The notes beneath the pieces were generated by a model. The model saw only the letters and a list, made by a program, of their open reading frames with translations, was not told where the DNA came from and did not search any database. A DNA stretch of 64,000 nt. Origin: Datura wrightii. Taxonomy: Eukaryota > Streptophyta > Magnoliopsida > Solanales > Solanaceae. How positions within the stretch are numbered: the stretch's first letter is position 1; the number at the start of each line of letters is the position of its first letter. The stretch is taken from the NCBI GenBank assembly GCA_035772735.1, contig JASDFA010000016.1:147448501-147512500 (forward strand), read 5' to 3'. Position numbers and translations under genes: made by a program. Shown here piece by piece: positions 42,691 to 55,078 of the stretch.

Positions 42691-43140
42691 GTTGATGTTT
42701 CATGTATCTTTAAATTTATATTCTCGTATTCCTTCTTGATTAAAGTTTATTACACAATTAAAAAAATACATATTTTGGTTAATTTCTTGCCTATTTATGA
42801 GATTCATTTAATCTTTAATAAAATATACAAAATTTACATTCTTACACTGGAAAGATTTTCGTAACACCTATTTTGCTGGAATTTTAGGAAAATAAGATGC
42901 AAAATTTTGGCATATAAAAGTTTTAGGTTCTTCCACTATTCTGTTTCTGCTATACAGCAACCACAAAATTGAGTTGGAGTCGTTTAGGAGTTTGAACAGT
43001 CCTAACAATAATTGTTTAGTAAAGAATAAGGAGTGTTTTTTTGTGTTTTGTCAAGGTACTTAGAATTAGAATAATTAGATGCTTAAAACAGTTTCATGAT
43101 AAGCTTTACACTTTACTTTAAGGGTAAGAACATGAATCTC

Positions 43141-45307
43141 TGTCACAAACCGAACGTACACTCAGATCATAAACACGGGACAAAGGACCCCAAGGAACCC
43201 CAAGTCAACCCATGGCTCATGCATACAACTCATCTCATTCAATTAAGCGGAGCGATAATCATAAAGATATAGCAGAAAAGTACTTATAATATAGCATCAA
43301 GAAGTACGTACTCATAACATAGCATCAAGACGTACCAAATGTTTACACAGTTGAATACTACATACTTGTCTGAAAGCCTCTAAAACATGAGATGGGTTGA
43401 TGGGACAACATCCCCAACTAACTCGTCCAATGCGGAAACATAAACAACATGAAAGTATGTAAAACAACCCTTGGATTATGAGGACTCACCAACGAGCTGA
43501 AAGCGTAAGCTGAGACGACATAAGGGTGAGGATGAGCTTGAGATGCGGACCCTGTATCATGAAACAATACAGCATAGAAAGTATGTGGTCATTATGTGGA
43601 ATGCACTGAGTATGCAAGGTAAGTTAAACGGATATTTTAAAAGTAAAGTAAAATTCATAAATAGACAGAGGAGAAGGACATCAAGCTTTCATCAAAATCT
43701 TCATAATAAGCATAACGCTCAAGGCTTTCAAATCATTCATAATTGTTCATTATCGTAATAATAAGAAAACTTTATCAAAACATAACTTGATCCAATAACA
43801 TAGACATAGCAATGCATAAAACATGTGGAACAATAGTAGGACTCGTCGTAACCGACACTATTATTGTAGAGACTTTCATGATGCCCCAACTATCTCACTC
43901 CAGTGGGCAGAGCCGATGCTGGCTTGCCAAGTAAGGGTCGTGCATTAGGCGTGATATCACATTTGAGGGTATTGGTATCAATACAATATGTATAACATTA
44001 GAAGCCACGGTGGCACGTAGTTATGAGACACCGGCGTAGTCCTTTCAATGTCGGGCTGCTCGGTGCTAGACACGGCTCTCAAAAACATGCATATAGGCTC
44101 ATACATAAATCATTAACATCATGTATAAAATTCATTGGATAATATATAACATTTATCCTCATGGATCCCCTTTAATACATGCTTAGCCAAGAATCAAGGC
44201 CCTTTTTATCGGCCAACATCATAAATCGGTAAATCATGAAATTCGTTTCGTAATTCATAAATCATTCTTCATCATGTGGGCATTGCCAATACTTCATCAT
44301 ACTCAATTTCTTCAAAAATATGCTCATAAACATGGGTAACTTGGATTCATGCATTTCCATGATCAACAAACTCAAAATAATGAATATTCATCATAAATCA
44401 TAACTTCCATGAACTTCCATAGATGGGCAATTTAGATTTTAAAAAGATTGAAACATGAATTAAAGGGAATAATAATAAAACCTACCATCATCATATTTCC
44501 ATGAATAAAACTCAATTAAAACATACCCATAAAGAGAAATCACATTGGCATGCTTTGGGTAAAACCCCATGGAATTCGAATAAGAGAATTCATGACTTCA
44601 ATCGAAATTGGGCATGGGTGGGGAAGAATTCCACCCATTTTAGAAACCTACATACCTGAGAATAGATGGGTTTGAGGTTTCTTGAACACCCACCAAGAAA
44701 ATTGAAGAAACTTTGGGGAAGAAAGCCTTGAATCTTCCAAAACTTCTCTAAAATATTTGCATGAGAATGAGCATGCAATGGGGACTTAACTTCTCTTATC
44801 ACACTCAACAATTATCCAAAACGACGTAGTTTAGGCCTTAGAGACTTAGGAAGTTATGAAAACACCCTCATTAAAACACAGGAAATTTCTGGTCGCCAGC
44901 CCTCACAAGGTACCTAACGGGTCGTTGCCACAGGGCACGACTCGTTGCCTCGATCCATTGAGTCCTCTGCCCTCCAAGGGAACCCCACGGGAGACTTCAC
45001 GAGTTGTTAGGTCAGACCACGACTCATGGTCACCTTCCGTGGCCTACACTGCCCATCACCATCTTGCCAAACCTCAATGGTTGACCACGGGTGACCACAC
45101 AAGTCGTGAGGTTTGACCATGACTCGTGGCTAGGCCCGTGGCCTCCTCACTAAAACTTTGCCTAACCAAGCTGACCACGAGTCACTTTACGACTCGTGGT
45201 CACTCCTAACGACTCATCTCACGAGTCTTTCTGTGACCTTGTGTGAATTTTTTGTTTTTCTCCGTTTTCACTTCCGGGTCTGATTCTTGGGTTCCTGAGG
45301 TATAACA
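43141..45307 (-). repeat. 3' LTR of element E (2167 bp)
   Basis: On the minus strand it runs TGTTATACC...TTTGTGACA. Compared with its mate it has an extra 28-base tandem copy (43283-43310 and 43311-43337). The palindrome cluster lies at 44920-45230. ORFs at 43543, 44590 and 44856 lie inside the LTR and are not supported. Confidence 0.9.
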
Positions 45308-45340
45308 ATATCTCTCCATTGGGAACATTCATCCTCGATT
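45308..45340 (-). other. Polypurine tract and pre-PPT motif of element E
   Basis: On the minus strand caatcgaggatgaatgttc precedes a purine-rich AATGGAGAGATAT that touches the LTR start. Confidence 0.65.
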
Positions 45341-45553
45341 GTTAGAAACATGCAGAAAACTCAGAAACAAGCTATCACCATATAGAATTACCAGTTATTT
45401 CAGTCGAAAACTGCCAGAATGACTACCTCTAAAAGGAACTACATAGCTAAACTGAATTCGAACATCACATACATTTACCATATCATAAAACAAACTTGTA
45501 CACATGAACTGAACGGGAGAAGATGATTAAAGGTTTAGGGAAAAACTGATACC

Positions 45554-46880
45554 TCAAAGTGAAACTGAGTGGGTAGGGAACAAATGAGGGTATTGAGCTA
45601 TCATATCCGCTTTGGCTTCCACGTAGCTCCCTCAACATGCTGATTCCTCCATAATACTTTAACTAAAGTTACTTCTTTGTTCCTTAGCTTACAGACTTGA
45701 CGATCTAAGATTTCCACCAGAATTTCTTCATAACTGAGGTTGTCCTTCACTCCAATGTTGTCTTCCAGAACTACCAAGGCTGGATCACCCAAGCATTTCT
45801 TCAAAAGTCACACATGAAAGACGGGATGTACCAAAGTTAGCTCTGGAGGCAAGTCCAACTCATACACCACCTTGCCAACTCTTCTCTTACCCGGTAGGGG
45901 CCAAAATAGTGGGGACTGAGTTTACCCTTCCTTCCGAACCGCATGACTCCCTTCATGGGAGATACCTTTAGAAATACCTAGTCGTCCACATCAAACTCAA
46001 AATCTCTTCTCCTCACATCAGCATACAATTTTTGACAACTTTGAGCGGTTTTCAACCAATCCCTTATCAATTGAACCTTCACCATCGCCTCATGAACCGA
46101 ATCTAGGCCGATCATGCCTGCCTCACCAACCTTGAACCATCCGATGAGAGATCTACACCTCCGCCGATAAAGAGCATCGAATGATGCCATCTAGATAATA
46201 GAGTGGTAACTTTTGTTATAGGCAAACTCGATCAAGGGCAAATGATCATCCCAACTACCTTTGAAATCCATAACACATACACTCAACATATCCTCAAGGG
46301 TCTGAATCATTCGTTCTACTTGGACATCTGTTTTGCAGATGGAAGGCTGTACTGAGTATAACTTGCATCCCAAGTCCTTTTTGAAAAGAACGCCATAATT
46401 GAGAAGTAAACTAAGTACCTCGGTCTGAAATAATAGATAATGGCACTCCATGAAGTCGATCTAACTCCCGAATTTACAACTTAGCATAATCCTCCGCTGA
46501 ATTCGTGGTCTTGACCGGTCTGAAGTGTGTCGTCTTAGTTAGCCTATCCACCACCACCCAAATGGAGTCATAGCGTCGGTGACTATGACGTAGGCCTGTA
46601 ACAAAGTCCATATTAATATCTTCCCACTTCCAAGTGGGGATGCGGATGTCCTGAAGTATACCTCTTGGCCTTTAATGTTCAACTTTCACTTGCTGGCAGT
46701 TTGGGCATTTTGTTACGAACTCCACAACATCTTTCTTCATACCATCCCACCAATAGATTACTCGCAAATCCCGATACATTTTCGTGGATCCTGGATGAAT
46801 AGGATATCTAGTACCATGTGCCTCATGTAATATCCGAACTCTCAAATTATCAACGTTTAGAATACATAATTGACCCTTGT
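45554..46880 (-). pseudogene. Integrase and chromodomain of element E, broken
   Basis: The zinc finger (about 46830-46690) reads GTRYPIHPGSTKMYRDLR and CPNCQQVKVEH in one frame. The core has INMDFVTGL, IISDRGT (catalytic Asp kept) and an ERMIQTLEDML block with Glu, but a stop separates the first two and a frameshift precedes the last. Downstream, 46451-46191 and 46190-45978 are consecutive open stretches with FALYRRRCRSLIGWF-like sequence. The GPY/F block near 45890 has a small deletion. The last open piece (45804-45601) has RQVCKLRNKEVTLVKVLWRN. A frameshift then leads to the stop at 45554-45556. Confidence 0.8.
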
Positions 46881-46881
46881 A

Positions 46882-48330
46882 TTATAGCACACCATCTCCC
46901 CTTTGGGAGAAGACCTCCACCTTTTGACTCTGCATTGCCTCCTTCAGCTTCCTCAATATTGGATCCTCATCTTGCCTGGATTTAACATCAACCACCAAGG
47001 ACGATTCTGACACGTTATGTACAACAACACCGCCATCGGTCAAATCGATCAACCTAACTCCCAGCCTTGCGAGTCGGTGGGCATCCCTCACCAACTCTTT
47101 CTTTCCCTCATCTACGTGGGACACACTTTCCACGGAGAGTCTACTAAGTGCATTCGCAACCACATTAGCCTTGCCCGGGTGGTAAAAGACACTCATGTCA
47201 CAGTCCTTAAGTAACTACAACCACCTCCTTTGCTGAAGACTTAGGTATTTCTATGTGAACACGTATTGCAAGCTCTTGTGATCCATAAATACATCCACGT
47301 GACCCAATACAACTAATGTCGCCATGTCTTCAATGCAAACACCACCACGGCCAACTCAAGATCATGGGTCGGGTAATTCTTTTCATGGACCTTCAGTTGT
47401 CTCGAGGCATAAGCTATTACCTTCCCATGCTGCATCAACACACATCCCAGTCCGACTCTCAAAGCATCACAATAGACAACAAAAGCCATCAGTACCCTCG
47501 GGTAATGACAAATTGGTGCTGAAGTGAGTCGCCTCTTTAAACCTTGGAAGCTTTTCTCACAAGCATCCGACCATTGGAATGTCATCTTTTTCTGAGTCAA
47601 CTTGATCAAAGGTGTCGCAATAGATGAAAAACTCTCCACAAACCTTCTACAATAACCTACTAGGCCCAAGAAATTCCACATTTCTGAAGGATTCACTGGT
47701 CTGGGCCAATTCTTCACCGCTTCTATCTTCTGGGAATCTACCCTTATGCCTTTGCTTGATACCACATGACCTAGAAATGCTACCGAGTTCAGCCAAAATT
47801 CACACTTGCTAAACTTTGCATACAGCTGACAATCCTTGAGGGTTTGTAGCACTATTCTCAAATGAGTGGCATGCTCCTTCTTTCTCCGGGAGTATATAAG
47901 AATGTCATCGATGAGACGATCAGGAACATATCCAAATATTGTTCGAATACCTTGTTTATTATGTCCATAAAAGTTGAAGGAGCATTTGTTAGCCCAAAAG
48001 ACATAACAACAAATTCGTAGTGACCATACTGAGTCCTGAAAGCGGTCTTCGGGATGTCACTCTCCCGAACTCTGAGCTGATGATACCCAAGCCTGAGATC
48101 GATGTAGGAAAAGCACTTGGCACCCTGAAGCTGGTCAAAAATATCATCGATCCTAAGTAAGGGGTATCTGTTCTTGACGGTAACCTTGTTCAACTGCCGG
48201 TAGTCAATACACATGTGAAGGGAACCGTACTTCTTTTAAACAAATAGAGTTGTTGCACCCCATGGAGACTGGCTCGTTCTAATGACGCCCTTGTCCAACA
48301 TATCCTTTAACTGATCCTTAATTCCTTTAG
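46882..48330 (-). pseudogene. Reverse transcriptase and RNase H of element E, frameshift at the catalytic motif
   Basis: The RT is open at 48214-47858 with MCIDYRQLNKVTVKNRYP, IDLRLGYHQLRV and MSFGLTNAPSTFMD. One base is missing at about 47910-47916, directly before the IDD motif, so the catalytic pair is out of frame. The frame resumes at 47861 with YAKFSKCEFWLNSVAFLGH. RNase H has YCDALRVGLGCVL, DLELAVVVFALK and VVANALSRL. The last block has Asn for the family Asp, and the HKSLQ block (about 47275) lies next to a stop. The open stretch 47196-46882 is the connection to integrase. Confidence 0.83.
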
Positions 48331-48435
48331 CTCGGCTGGAGCCATCCTGCAAGGAGGGATAGAAATAGGCTGCGTATCTGGCAATAGATCAATACCGAAA
48401 TCAATTTCCCTTTCCGACGGGACACCTGAAAAATC

Positions 48436-48800
48436 CTATGGAAACACCTCTAGGTATTCGCACACCACCAAACTACCCTTCCACTCCACAACTGGCTCAC
48501 CCCAAAAATGAAACTCCACGATATAGGTTCTATAATTAACCGAGGAATAACATGCAAACAACCAATCCATACCAAGAATAACGTCAAAGTCAATCATGGC
48601 TAACTTTACCAAATTTGCGGAGGTAACCTTATGAAATACAGTAATGGGGAAACCTCTATATACCCGCCTAGCTACAACTGAATCACCGACTGGGGTAGAC
48701 ACAGAGAATGGTTCTGAGAGAATTTCAGGACTAACTCCAAAACTACTAGAAATGTAAGGAGTCACGAAAGACAATGTAGCTCCCGGTCTAGCAAGGCATA
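48436..48800 (-). pseudogene. Protease of element E, one-base deletion in the active site
   Basis: The active-site sequence reads LLDRELHC in the upstream frame. Relatives have LLDPGATLSF, and a single missing C at about 48783-48787 explains the change. After it, the frame 48774-48436 is open: SFVTPYISSSFGVSPE, STPVGDSVVARRVYRG, then MIDFDVILGMDWL. The loss right after the catalytic Asp kills the enzyme. The region 48331-48435 encodes the degenerate start of RT. Confidence 0.8.
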
Positions 48801-49738
48801 AACATCAGTATGAAAGACATGCAACATACCAGTGACCATGTCTGGCAAAGTCTCTTGCTCCTAGCGCGAGGCAAGGGCATATAGTCGGTTTTGGCGCTGA
48901 CCGCCTCCCTCACTAGTAGATGCTCCCTGTGTAGCTGAACGACTTTGAGCTGCTGCTGTCCTGGTGGTATGTGCATGAGCCCTATCATCACCCTATCTAT
49001 CATATGGGCATGCTCAGGGCATGTGTCCAGGTCTAGCACACCCAAAACAAACATCTGAACTGAGAAGGCACTCCCCAGTGTGACTCTGTCCGCACTTCCC
49101 GTAGGCTAGAGAGGTATACTCTAATTGAGTGCCCCTCTGATCCCTCGACCCTGAAGCCTTGCTCCTCTGATCACCCCTGGGTCTAGATGGAACACTAGCT
49201 GATGACGGTGCTGGAGCTAGTGGCCTCTTCTGAAACTGTGGATGGTAGCCACCGCCAGACCTCAGATGTGAAAACCCACGACTATCCATCCGAGCCCTCT
49301 TTGCCTCCCTCTCCATCTTCTAGGCATACAACACTATGCAAGGAAAGTCCATATCCTGGTGGAGCAGTCCTGCAGTCCTTGTCTAAATAATCGGCCACAC
49401 CATGAACAAATCGGCTCACCCGTGCCCTCTGATCCATCACCAACTCTGGGGCGTATTTTGACAAATGAGTGAACTCAAATGAATGCTCCAGCATTGACAT
49501 CTTTCCTTGCATGAGGTTAACAAACTCAGCTGCTTTCAACTCCCTCATTCCCGAGGGAATAATCTGTCAAGAAAAGCCGTGTGAAACTCATCCCAACTGA
49601 TAGGGCCCGCACCCGCTTCCCTGTTGTCCTTCCATTGCTTGTACTAAATATGAGCGACCTCCTTTAGCTGATAAGAGGCCAAGTCCACACACTCCCCATT
49701 TTTCACTCCCATAACCTGAGTGACCCTCAGGATCCCCT
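48801..49738 (-). pseudogene. gag of element E, main part
   Basis: Continuing from the far side of D, it reads EGILRVTQVMGVKNGEC, a stop for Trp, QWKDNREAGAGPISWDEF, then a short deletion and the open frame 49548-49282 (MQGKMSMLEHSFEF, LSKYAPELVMDQRAR). From 49316 come REAKRARMDSRGF and a proline-rich basic linker. The CCHC region has CGQSHTGEC and CFGCARPGHMP (about 49070-49015), where the final Cys pair is shifted by a stop. Confidence 0.8.
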
Positions 49739-49743
49739 CAATG

Positions 49744-52331
49744 TGTTATACCCCGTAGGACTCCCGGCACCTAGATGACGTATTTGCACGTTGGTTAAGC
49801 ATATTTGAAGGCCATACGTGCTAAAGAAAGGCCCGGGAAAAGATCGAACAAGAAACCTGTCGAACTATCGCGGAAGGAGCTGAGGCAGAGCCCCACCGCG
49901 ATGGCAACGTGTCACGGAGGTGGAGCCTCCGCGTTGGCTCCGTGACACGTTAGCCTTGTCCAGGCCCAAGTATATAAAGCCCCACTTCAGTTTTAATTCA
50001 TTTAAACTTATAAAAATTTTCAGAAATCAGAGAGGAATAACCAGAGGAGAGGAAAGAACGAAGAGGGTAATATAATTTCATCCGTTTACGCTGCCAAACG
50101 TTGTCCAAACTCAAATTAACCTCAGGTGCCGAGGTATTTAGCAGCAGAGAGCATTCCTACGGATTTAGTTTCGCGAAATACGGCCGATGAATCGTCGAGC
50201 TACCAGACTAAGGTAAGTGGAATTGCTCCAAACTAGTGTCTATGTGTTTCTAGCTGTGAAGTGAGTATTTATCCTTTCTGGACTTCTGAAATATAGCGAG
50301 TTTTTGACCGTCTTTCGATAAGCCTAAGTTTAGGCTATAATTATATCGAAAGTGATGTCGTCCTTCAGAATAAAGTTGTATTTAGTACTGATTGATATAT
50401 ATATATATATATGAATGCAGTTGGGAGGAATAGCTGAAATACTGACCAAGCTACGCCAGTTAGTCGGGAAATCAGAAGCGAAGGTATGTAAAGCTAATTT
50501 CCTCGGCAAGTTAGTAAATCTCGGTATAGTAAAGTAATTTAAAGGCCAGTAGAATATTCAGAAGTCATGTGTTGTGTTTATTATGAATGTTGGTATGATA
50601 TTAGAAGCATCAGGTTATAATTAGCACGAAACTTGTTAGCACGATATAGATTCTAATACAAGTGTTAGGAACTGCACAGCATGCTCAGTATATGATATAG
50701 TACAAAATGTCAGGATATTATCGTATTCAGTTGAAACCCAGTAAAGCAATGTAATATCTATAAGGCATCTCAGAAGTAGAATGGTAGGTTAAAACGAAGT
50801 TTAGAAAGCATGTTAGAACCAGCAAATCATGTCACTATAGAAACTCAGTATACAACATGGTTTTTAGCAGAAAGACTATCTTGTTCAGCATTAGACTCAG
50901 TACAGTATGACAGAAGATTATATATATTATATATATACTATTATCAGTCTCAGCATGTATTAAGTATGCACATATTACTATTACTAGCTCAGCATATAGT
51001 ATGTACAAACACCTTACTGTTATTCACTTCAGTATATGAGATATGCAGATAGTATTACTAGTTGAGACCATTGTATTGTCTTGGGGTTGGACTACCTAGC
51101 ACCCATGACCACCCCAAGGTTGATAGCTGTATCGACTCATCCGCCAGAGGACGAGGATACGTCGCTCTACGGAGTGGCATGCCATCCCACAGGGACGAAG
51201 ATGGGATGCCAGTTTTCCCCATATTGTGCCTTGATCGGCCCTTACACACCCCTGTCGAGCGGATACGCCCGGGTGTTGATTCAAGAGTCCTCCGGAATCA
51301 GATGCAGTTATAGTCAGGGGCTCAGCGAGCCCAAGTGCATACCCAGGGGACCGGCAGGATGCTTACAGCGATTATAGTAGATGGGATGACCGGGGTAGGG
51401 GTATAGATTATGTGCTGGTTGTACCTCCCGGCTTATGGGGGCCGGGTAAGGTTTGTGTGTGCTATATTATGTTATGTTATGCCATGTTACATTAGACACG
51501 AGTTGATTGGCAGTAGAACGATACATCTCCAGGTATGACTCCTACTCCTTCTAGTATAATTAAGAGAAGGTATGATTTACATTATTAGACAGTTAATCTA
51601 TTCCCTCCTACTTCAGTTTCATCAGTTGTATCGTTGTTTTCAGATATTTCCTTCAGTTATTGCTTTACATACTCAGTACCAGTGGTATTGACGCCTGGTG
51701 GGGCGCTGCATTACTTGCCTGCAGGTACTCATAGACAAGCAGGCGATACCTCGTGATTCCTGTCAGCGATCGAGTATTCAGCTCCTGTCATCCAGAGACT
51801 GAATCCCAGAGGTGTATTTTGTTTTCTTTTGTTGTACAGTACGGGTAGGTCGGGGCCTTGTCCTGATCATTTCTGTTGCTATTCCTAGAGGCTTGCAGTC
51901 TGTATATATTTCCCTGTTGTCAGTTGAGCCGGTCGTGTGAGGCCGTGCAGTTGTATAACTATTAGTACTTTTATCTCTTTTATGTTGGCCGTGTGAGGCC
52001 ATAGTTTGACAGTAGTGGTGACCTTGCCGGTCACGTAGCTTTCCAGTATTTCATTGTTGAGTTACAGATAACTAGACAGCTTGGTGGCCTTGTCGGCCCG
52101 AATAGTTTTCCCTATATTGATATGTTTCTGGTTAGCTGTCAGCATAGGTACAGGTGGCTATAGGCCTAGTCGGCCGGAGGCTGTATTTACAGCCATCATA
52201 TAGCCCGTTGTTTCCCTGAATCTGAGTTAGAGCCAGCCAGGCACCAGATGTGCTCAGGCTCAGCAGTCTAGCAGTTCAGGTCCTAGTAGGGCACCAGGTG
52301 CCAGTCATAACCCCCAAGGCGAGGTGTGACA
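49744..52331 (+). repeat. 5' LTR of element D (2588 bp)
   Basis: It runs TGTTATACCCC...GAGGTGTGACA. About 8-9 differences from the 3' LTR are seen by eye in the first 220 bases. It contains the TATA box with two upstream inverted repeats, a TA run (50394-50412) and the GC-rich stretch 51062-51377 corresponding to the open stretch in the LTRs of B, here shifted by one base. Confidence 0.92.
49870..49978 (+). promoter_or_regulatory. LTR promoter of D (5' copy): two inverted repeats and a TATA box
   Basis: The inverted repeat at 49908-49949 has perfect 12-base arms CGTGTCACGGAG and CTCCGTGACACG. A weaker one (about 49866-49904) uses ATCGCGGA and the CCGCGATGG side. TATATAAAG follows at 49971-49979, about 20 bases downstream, placing the hairpins where an upstream promoter element would be. 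Confidence 0.68.
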
Positions 52332-52335
52332 AACT

Positions 52336-52347
52336 TGGTATCAGAGC
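52336..52347 (+). other. Primer-binding site of element D
   Basis: TGGTATCAGAGC is a perfect initiator tRNA-Met site, four bases after the LTR end. Confidence 0.93.
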
Positions 52348-52740
52348 AGGTCGTGTCCCAGGGAGTCTGCAAGCCGTGCTAAGTAGAGTCTTGTCTATGG
52401 ATGTGTTGTGCACCACATACTATAGGCAGGAGGCTGCGAGGCATGATAGGATGGTTACCCTTCCTTCTCAATCAGTCGTGCTTTAGAGCGGTACAGTATA
52501 GGGTTGAGTCCCTTAAAACTTACCGTATTCTTTGATTGCAGATACAAAGGCAGATCAACATTACCCTATCACAGGCAGAAGATCAGATATAGCAACAGAA
52601 GAGGGCATCAGCCAGTTACATGATAACTACAGCAGCAGGAGGAGGTACCAGAGACCTCCCAGCGTGATACCTTTATCGGTACTATTCCCAGTATACGTTG
52701 ATAACGTCAGAATAGGAAGCCAGAAGTATAATGTACATAC
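52348..52740 (+). pseudogene. Leader and gag start remnant of element D
   Basis: The leader (52348-52545) matches that of B, read in the opposite direction at 28045-28241. From 52553 a stretch aligns with the gag start of B: cagatcaacattaccctatc against cagaccagcgacatcctatc, then a matching agatata segment. The ATG itself reads ATA. Homology fades after about 52620. No usable gag frame exists. Confidence 0.6.
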
Positions 52741-55078
52741 GAGTTGACTTATTTATTAGTTATATAAGATCTGATTAAGATTACAGCCAAGGTCAGACCA
52801 CCAGGTAAGTATGAGAAAGAGAGGGAAATGCAGGAATCCCTAATACATCCTTTCGGATATGGTACAGTTAAATGTTTCTAATTGTTGCAAAAAAAGGGGC
52901 TATTCCTACCTCTCGATTTTGATTCCAGTATAGTAAAAGGGCATAAGACTCGAGATGAGGTTGCCAAATCAAGCAGTAAGTAAAGATGGGCTGATTGATC
53001 CTAGTAAGTATTAGAAAGTATAAAGAGCCCCTATGATTACGTAAGTTGTGCAGACCCTTATGATAATAAGCCAGTAGAGAAAGTAAGACTGTTAGCTTAC
53101 TCGAAGCAGGGGTAAAAGACCTGTTAGTGATGAATGCCGGGTAATAGTCAAGTTTGAGTCAGAAAAAGGCCAAGTCCGCCACATATGCTAACAGATAGTA
53201 AGACATACCTGTAAGATTGTAGTTATGATCCAATTGTGATATCAAAAGGGTGAGGGGTCATGTGAATCAGATAGGTCTGACTGCAAGTCAGGGGAAGTAT
53301 GAACTGATACTGGACCAGCAATCTTGATAACAATGAAGAGCAGGTACCTTCAACCCCAGAGTTCAGCATAAGTAAGATAAGGGAAAGAAGCAGGAATGTC
53401 AGATCTTGTGGGGAAGTTAGAATTACCCCCGGATTGATAAAATATTGTATTAAGGATTAAGCCTCGGGCTGACAGTAAGATCACGGTTTAGAATACCGCA
53501 GTATGTCCGCTATGGAGAAGTTAAGAAGTTACCGATAGAACAATTCTAATCTAGTGTGGCCTAGTGATAAGGCCCAGCAGACAGTCATGGGCTCTCAATA
53601 TATGCCTAGTAAGGCAACAAGATTCGAACGTTGACCCCACATCGCAAGAGTGGCGGAATTTCAAACAGTAGACAATAACTAAAGTGTTTATGTTTGTTAC
53701 TTTCAGAACGGGGCAACAATACAATGAAATGATAAGTCAGGGCAGGAGATATTGTTAGACCGTAGAAGCGGTGTATCATGTACGATATGAGACTCAGCAG
53801 AGCATGTCAGAGATTATGTATTACCGTAGAATTCAGTACATATTGTACGTAGCTATTGATATATATGTATACAGATAATAGATATGCTGTGAGTAGCTGC
53901 CTATAAGGGGTACAATCACAGATGCTGATTAGTAATAGAAAGCATGTACAAATTGCATTGCAGGACCCCCCCTTGCCAAAACAAAAGGGAGAAGAAAGAA
54001 AGAAAAGGAGAGAAGAAAGGAGAAAGGGAAAGGAGAAGAGAAAGGGAAGCTTAAGTGTGAATTACGTATGAAGTCATAGAAACTATCTCAGTTCTCAGTT
54101 ATTAAGTTAATAGACTTATATGTTGTTTCCAGATATAGGTTTTAGAAGCTTATAAGAGTTAGTAACCTGAATAAGGTAATTAGATGATAAGGGCGCAGTT
54201 AGACAGTCTACCAACCAGCTGGCGCCTGTATTAGCAGGGAAGCATCTCTAAAGATCAATAACACTAGCGCATGTGCCAGAACCAGAATTAGAGACTGAAT
54301 AGGTATACTTCAAAGATTAGCAATACTAGAATTGTTCCAGTATGTTAAGTGGCCATACGTTGTTTTTCCAGCCTTGTAGGTGAGAGTCGACCTTAGTCAA
54401 CCTAGCAGTTATTACAAGGAATACCCCGCAAGTCAGACAAGCCCGTGGGCACCCCAAGAAAGGGGTCCACATCAGCAGTCAGTGACAGACTAGTACTTCA
54501 GCTGGTTGTCATAAGATATTCAGATACAGACCCCTAGCAGAAGGCCAGTCTTTACAGAATGGCTCATAAGACCGAGAATTTCCAAGAACAGTAAAATAAA
54601 TCCAAGGGGGTACGAATAAGGCGTAAGAAATTGGTAGTGCTCTGCTAGCACAGTGTTTACTAAGATAAGGAGATCGGTAGGTTCCCTATGAAAATCCAGG
54701 GACGGATCGTCTGAGAGTAGGTTAGACTAAGCACAACATCACAATTGTTCAATTAGGAGGAAGAAACAGTTAGTTGTCCACAACCCTGCAGTTATGCATG
54801 AGCTACAGATGTCCGAGTAGGACATGTAGAGCATCGTTAGACTACTACAACATTCAGATCATTTAACCCAGCTATTTAGTTAGTCAGGGTTATTCAGCCA
54901 GACTATTAGAGATCATGATCATTGTCAGGATCCTCTGATTAGATACGGGCACATGGTGTGCAGATAGTCGTTCAGGTTATCTCAGCAACAAGTAGCCTTA
55001 GCATGTGGACAGAAGGCCAGATAAGCTCTAGCTATACCGGTAGATTACTTGTCAGATTCTCCGGTATAATAAACCAGT
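52741..55078 (+). other. About 2.3 kb of unrelated, ORF-free sequence replacing gag-protease-RT in D
   Basis: No six-frame ORF of 60 or more codons occurs in roughly 2.2 kb, and I can align none of it to gag, protease or RT of B. The distance from gag start to the end of RT is nearly the same in both elements (about 2.5 kb), so the exchange kept the length. It includes a purine-only tract (about 53988-54050), a C run (53967-53973) and a weak Pol III-like box pair (53557-53567, 53621-53630). Clear homology to B resumes at about 55079. Confidence 0.65.

Larger units (their letters stand above)
41761..43135 (+). other. AT-rich region with stacked tandem duplications, no gene seen
   Basis: There is no supported coding sequence; the hydrophobic ORF at 42661-42864 is AT-driven. 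It includes GAGAGA and TATATA runs (41793-41830) and the duplications listed separately. It ends at the atctc target site of element E (43136-43140). Confidence 0.5.

Noticed and set aside
42661..42864. Hydrophobic 67-codon ORF as a small membrane protein
   Set aside because: It is AT-rich, biased to Phe/Ile/Tyr/Leu as expected of random AT sequence, and has no promoter or homologous neighbour.
53988..54050. Purine-only tract in D as a second polypurine primer site
   Set aside because: Some Ty3/gypsy elements have a central tract, but B lacks an equivalent and this one lies in sequence foreign to the family.
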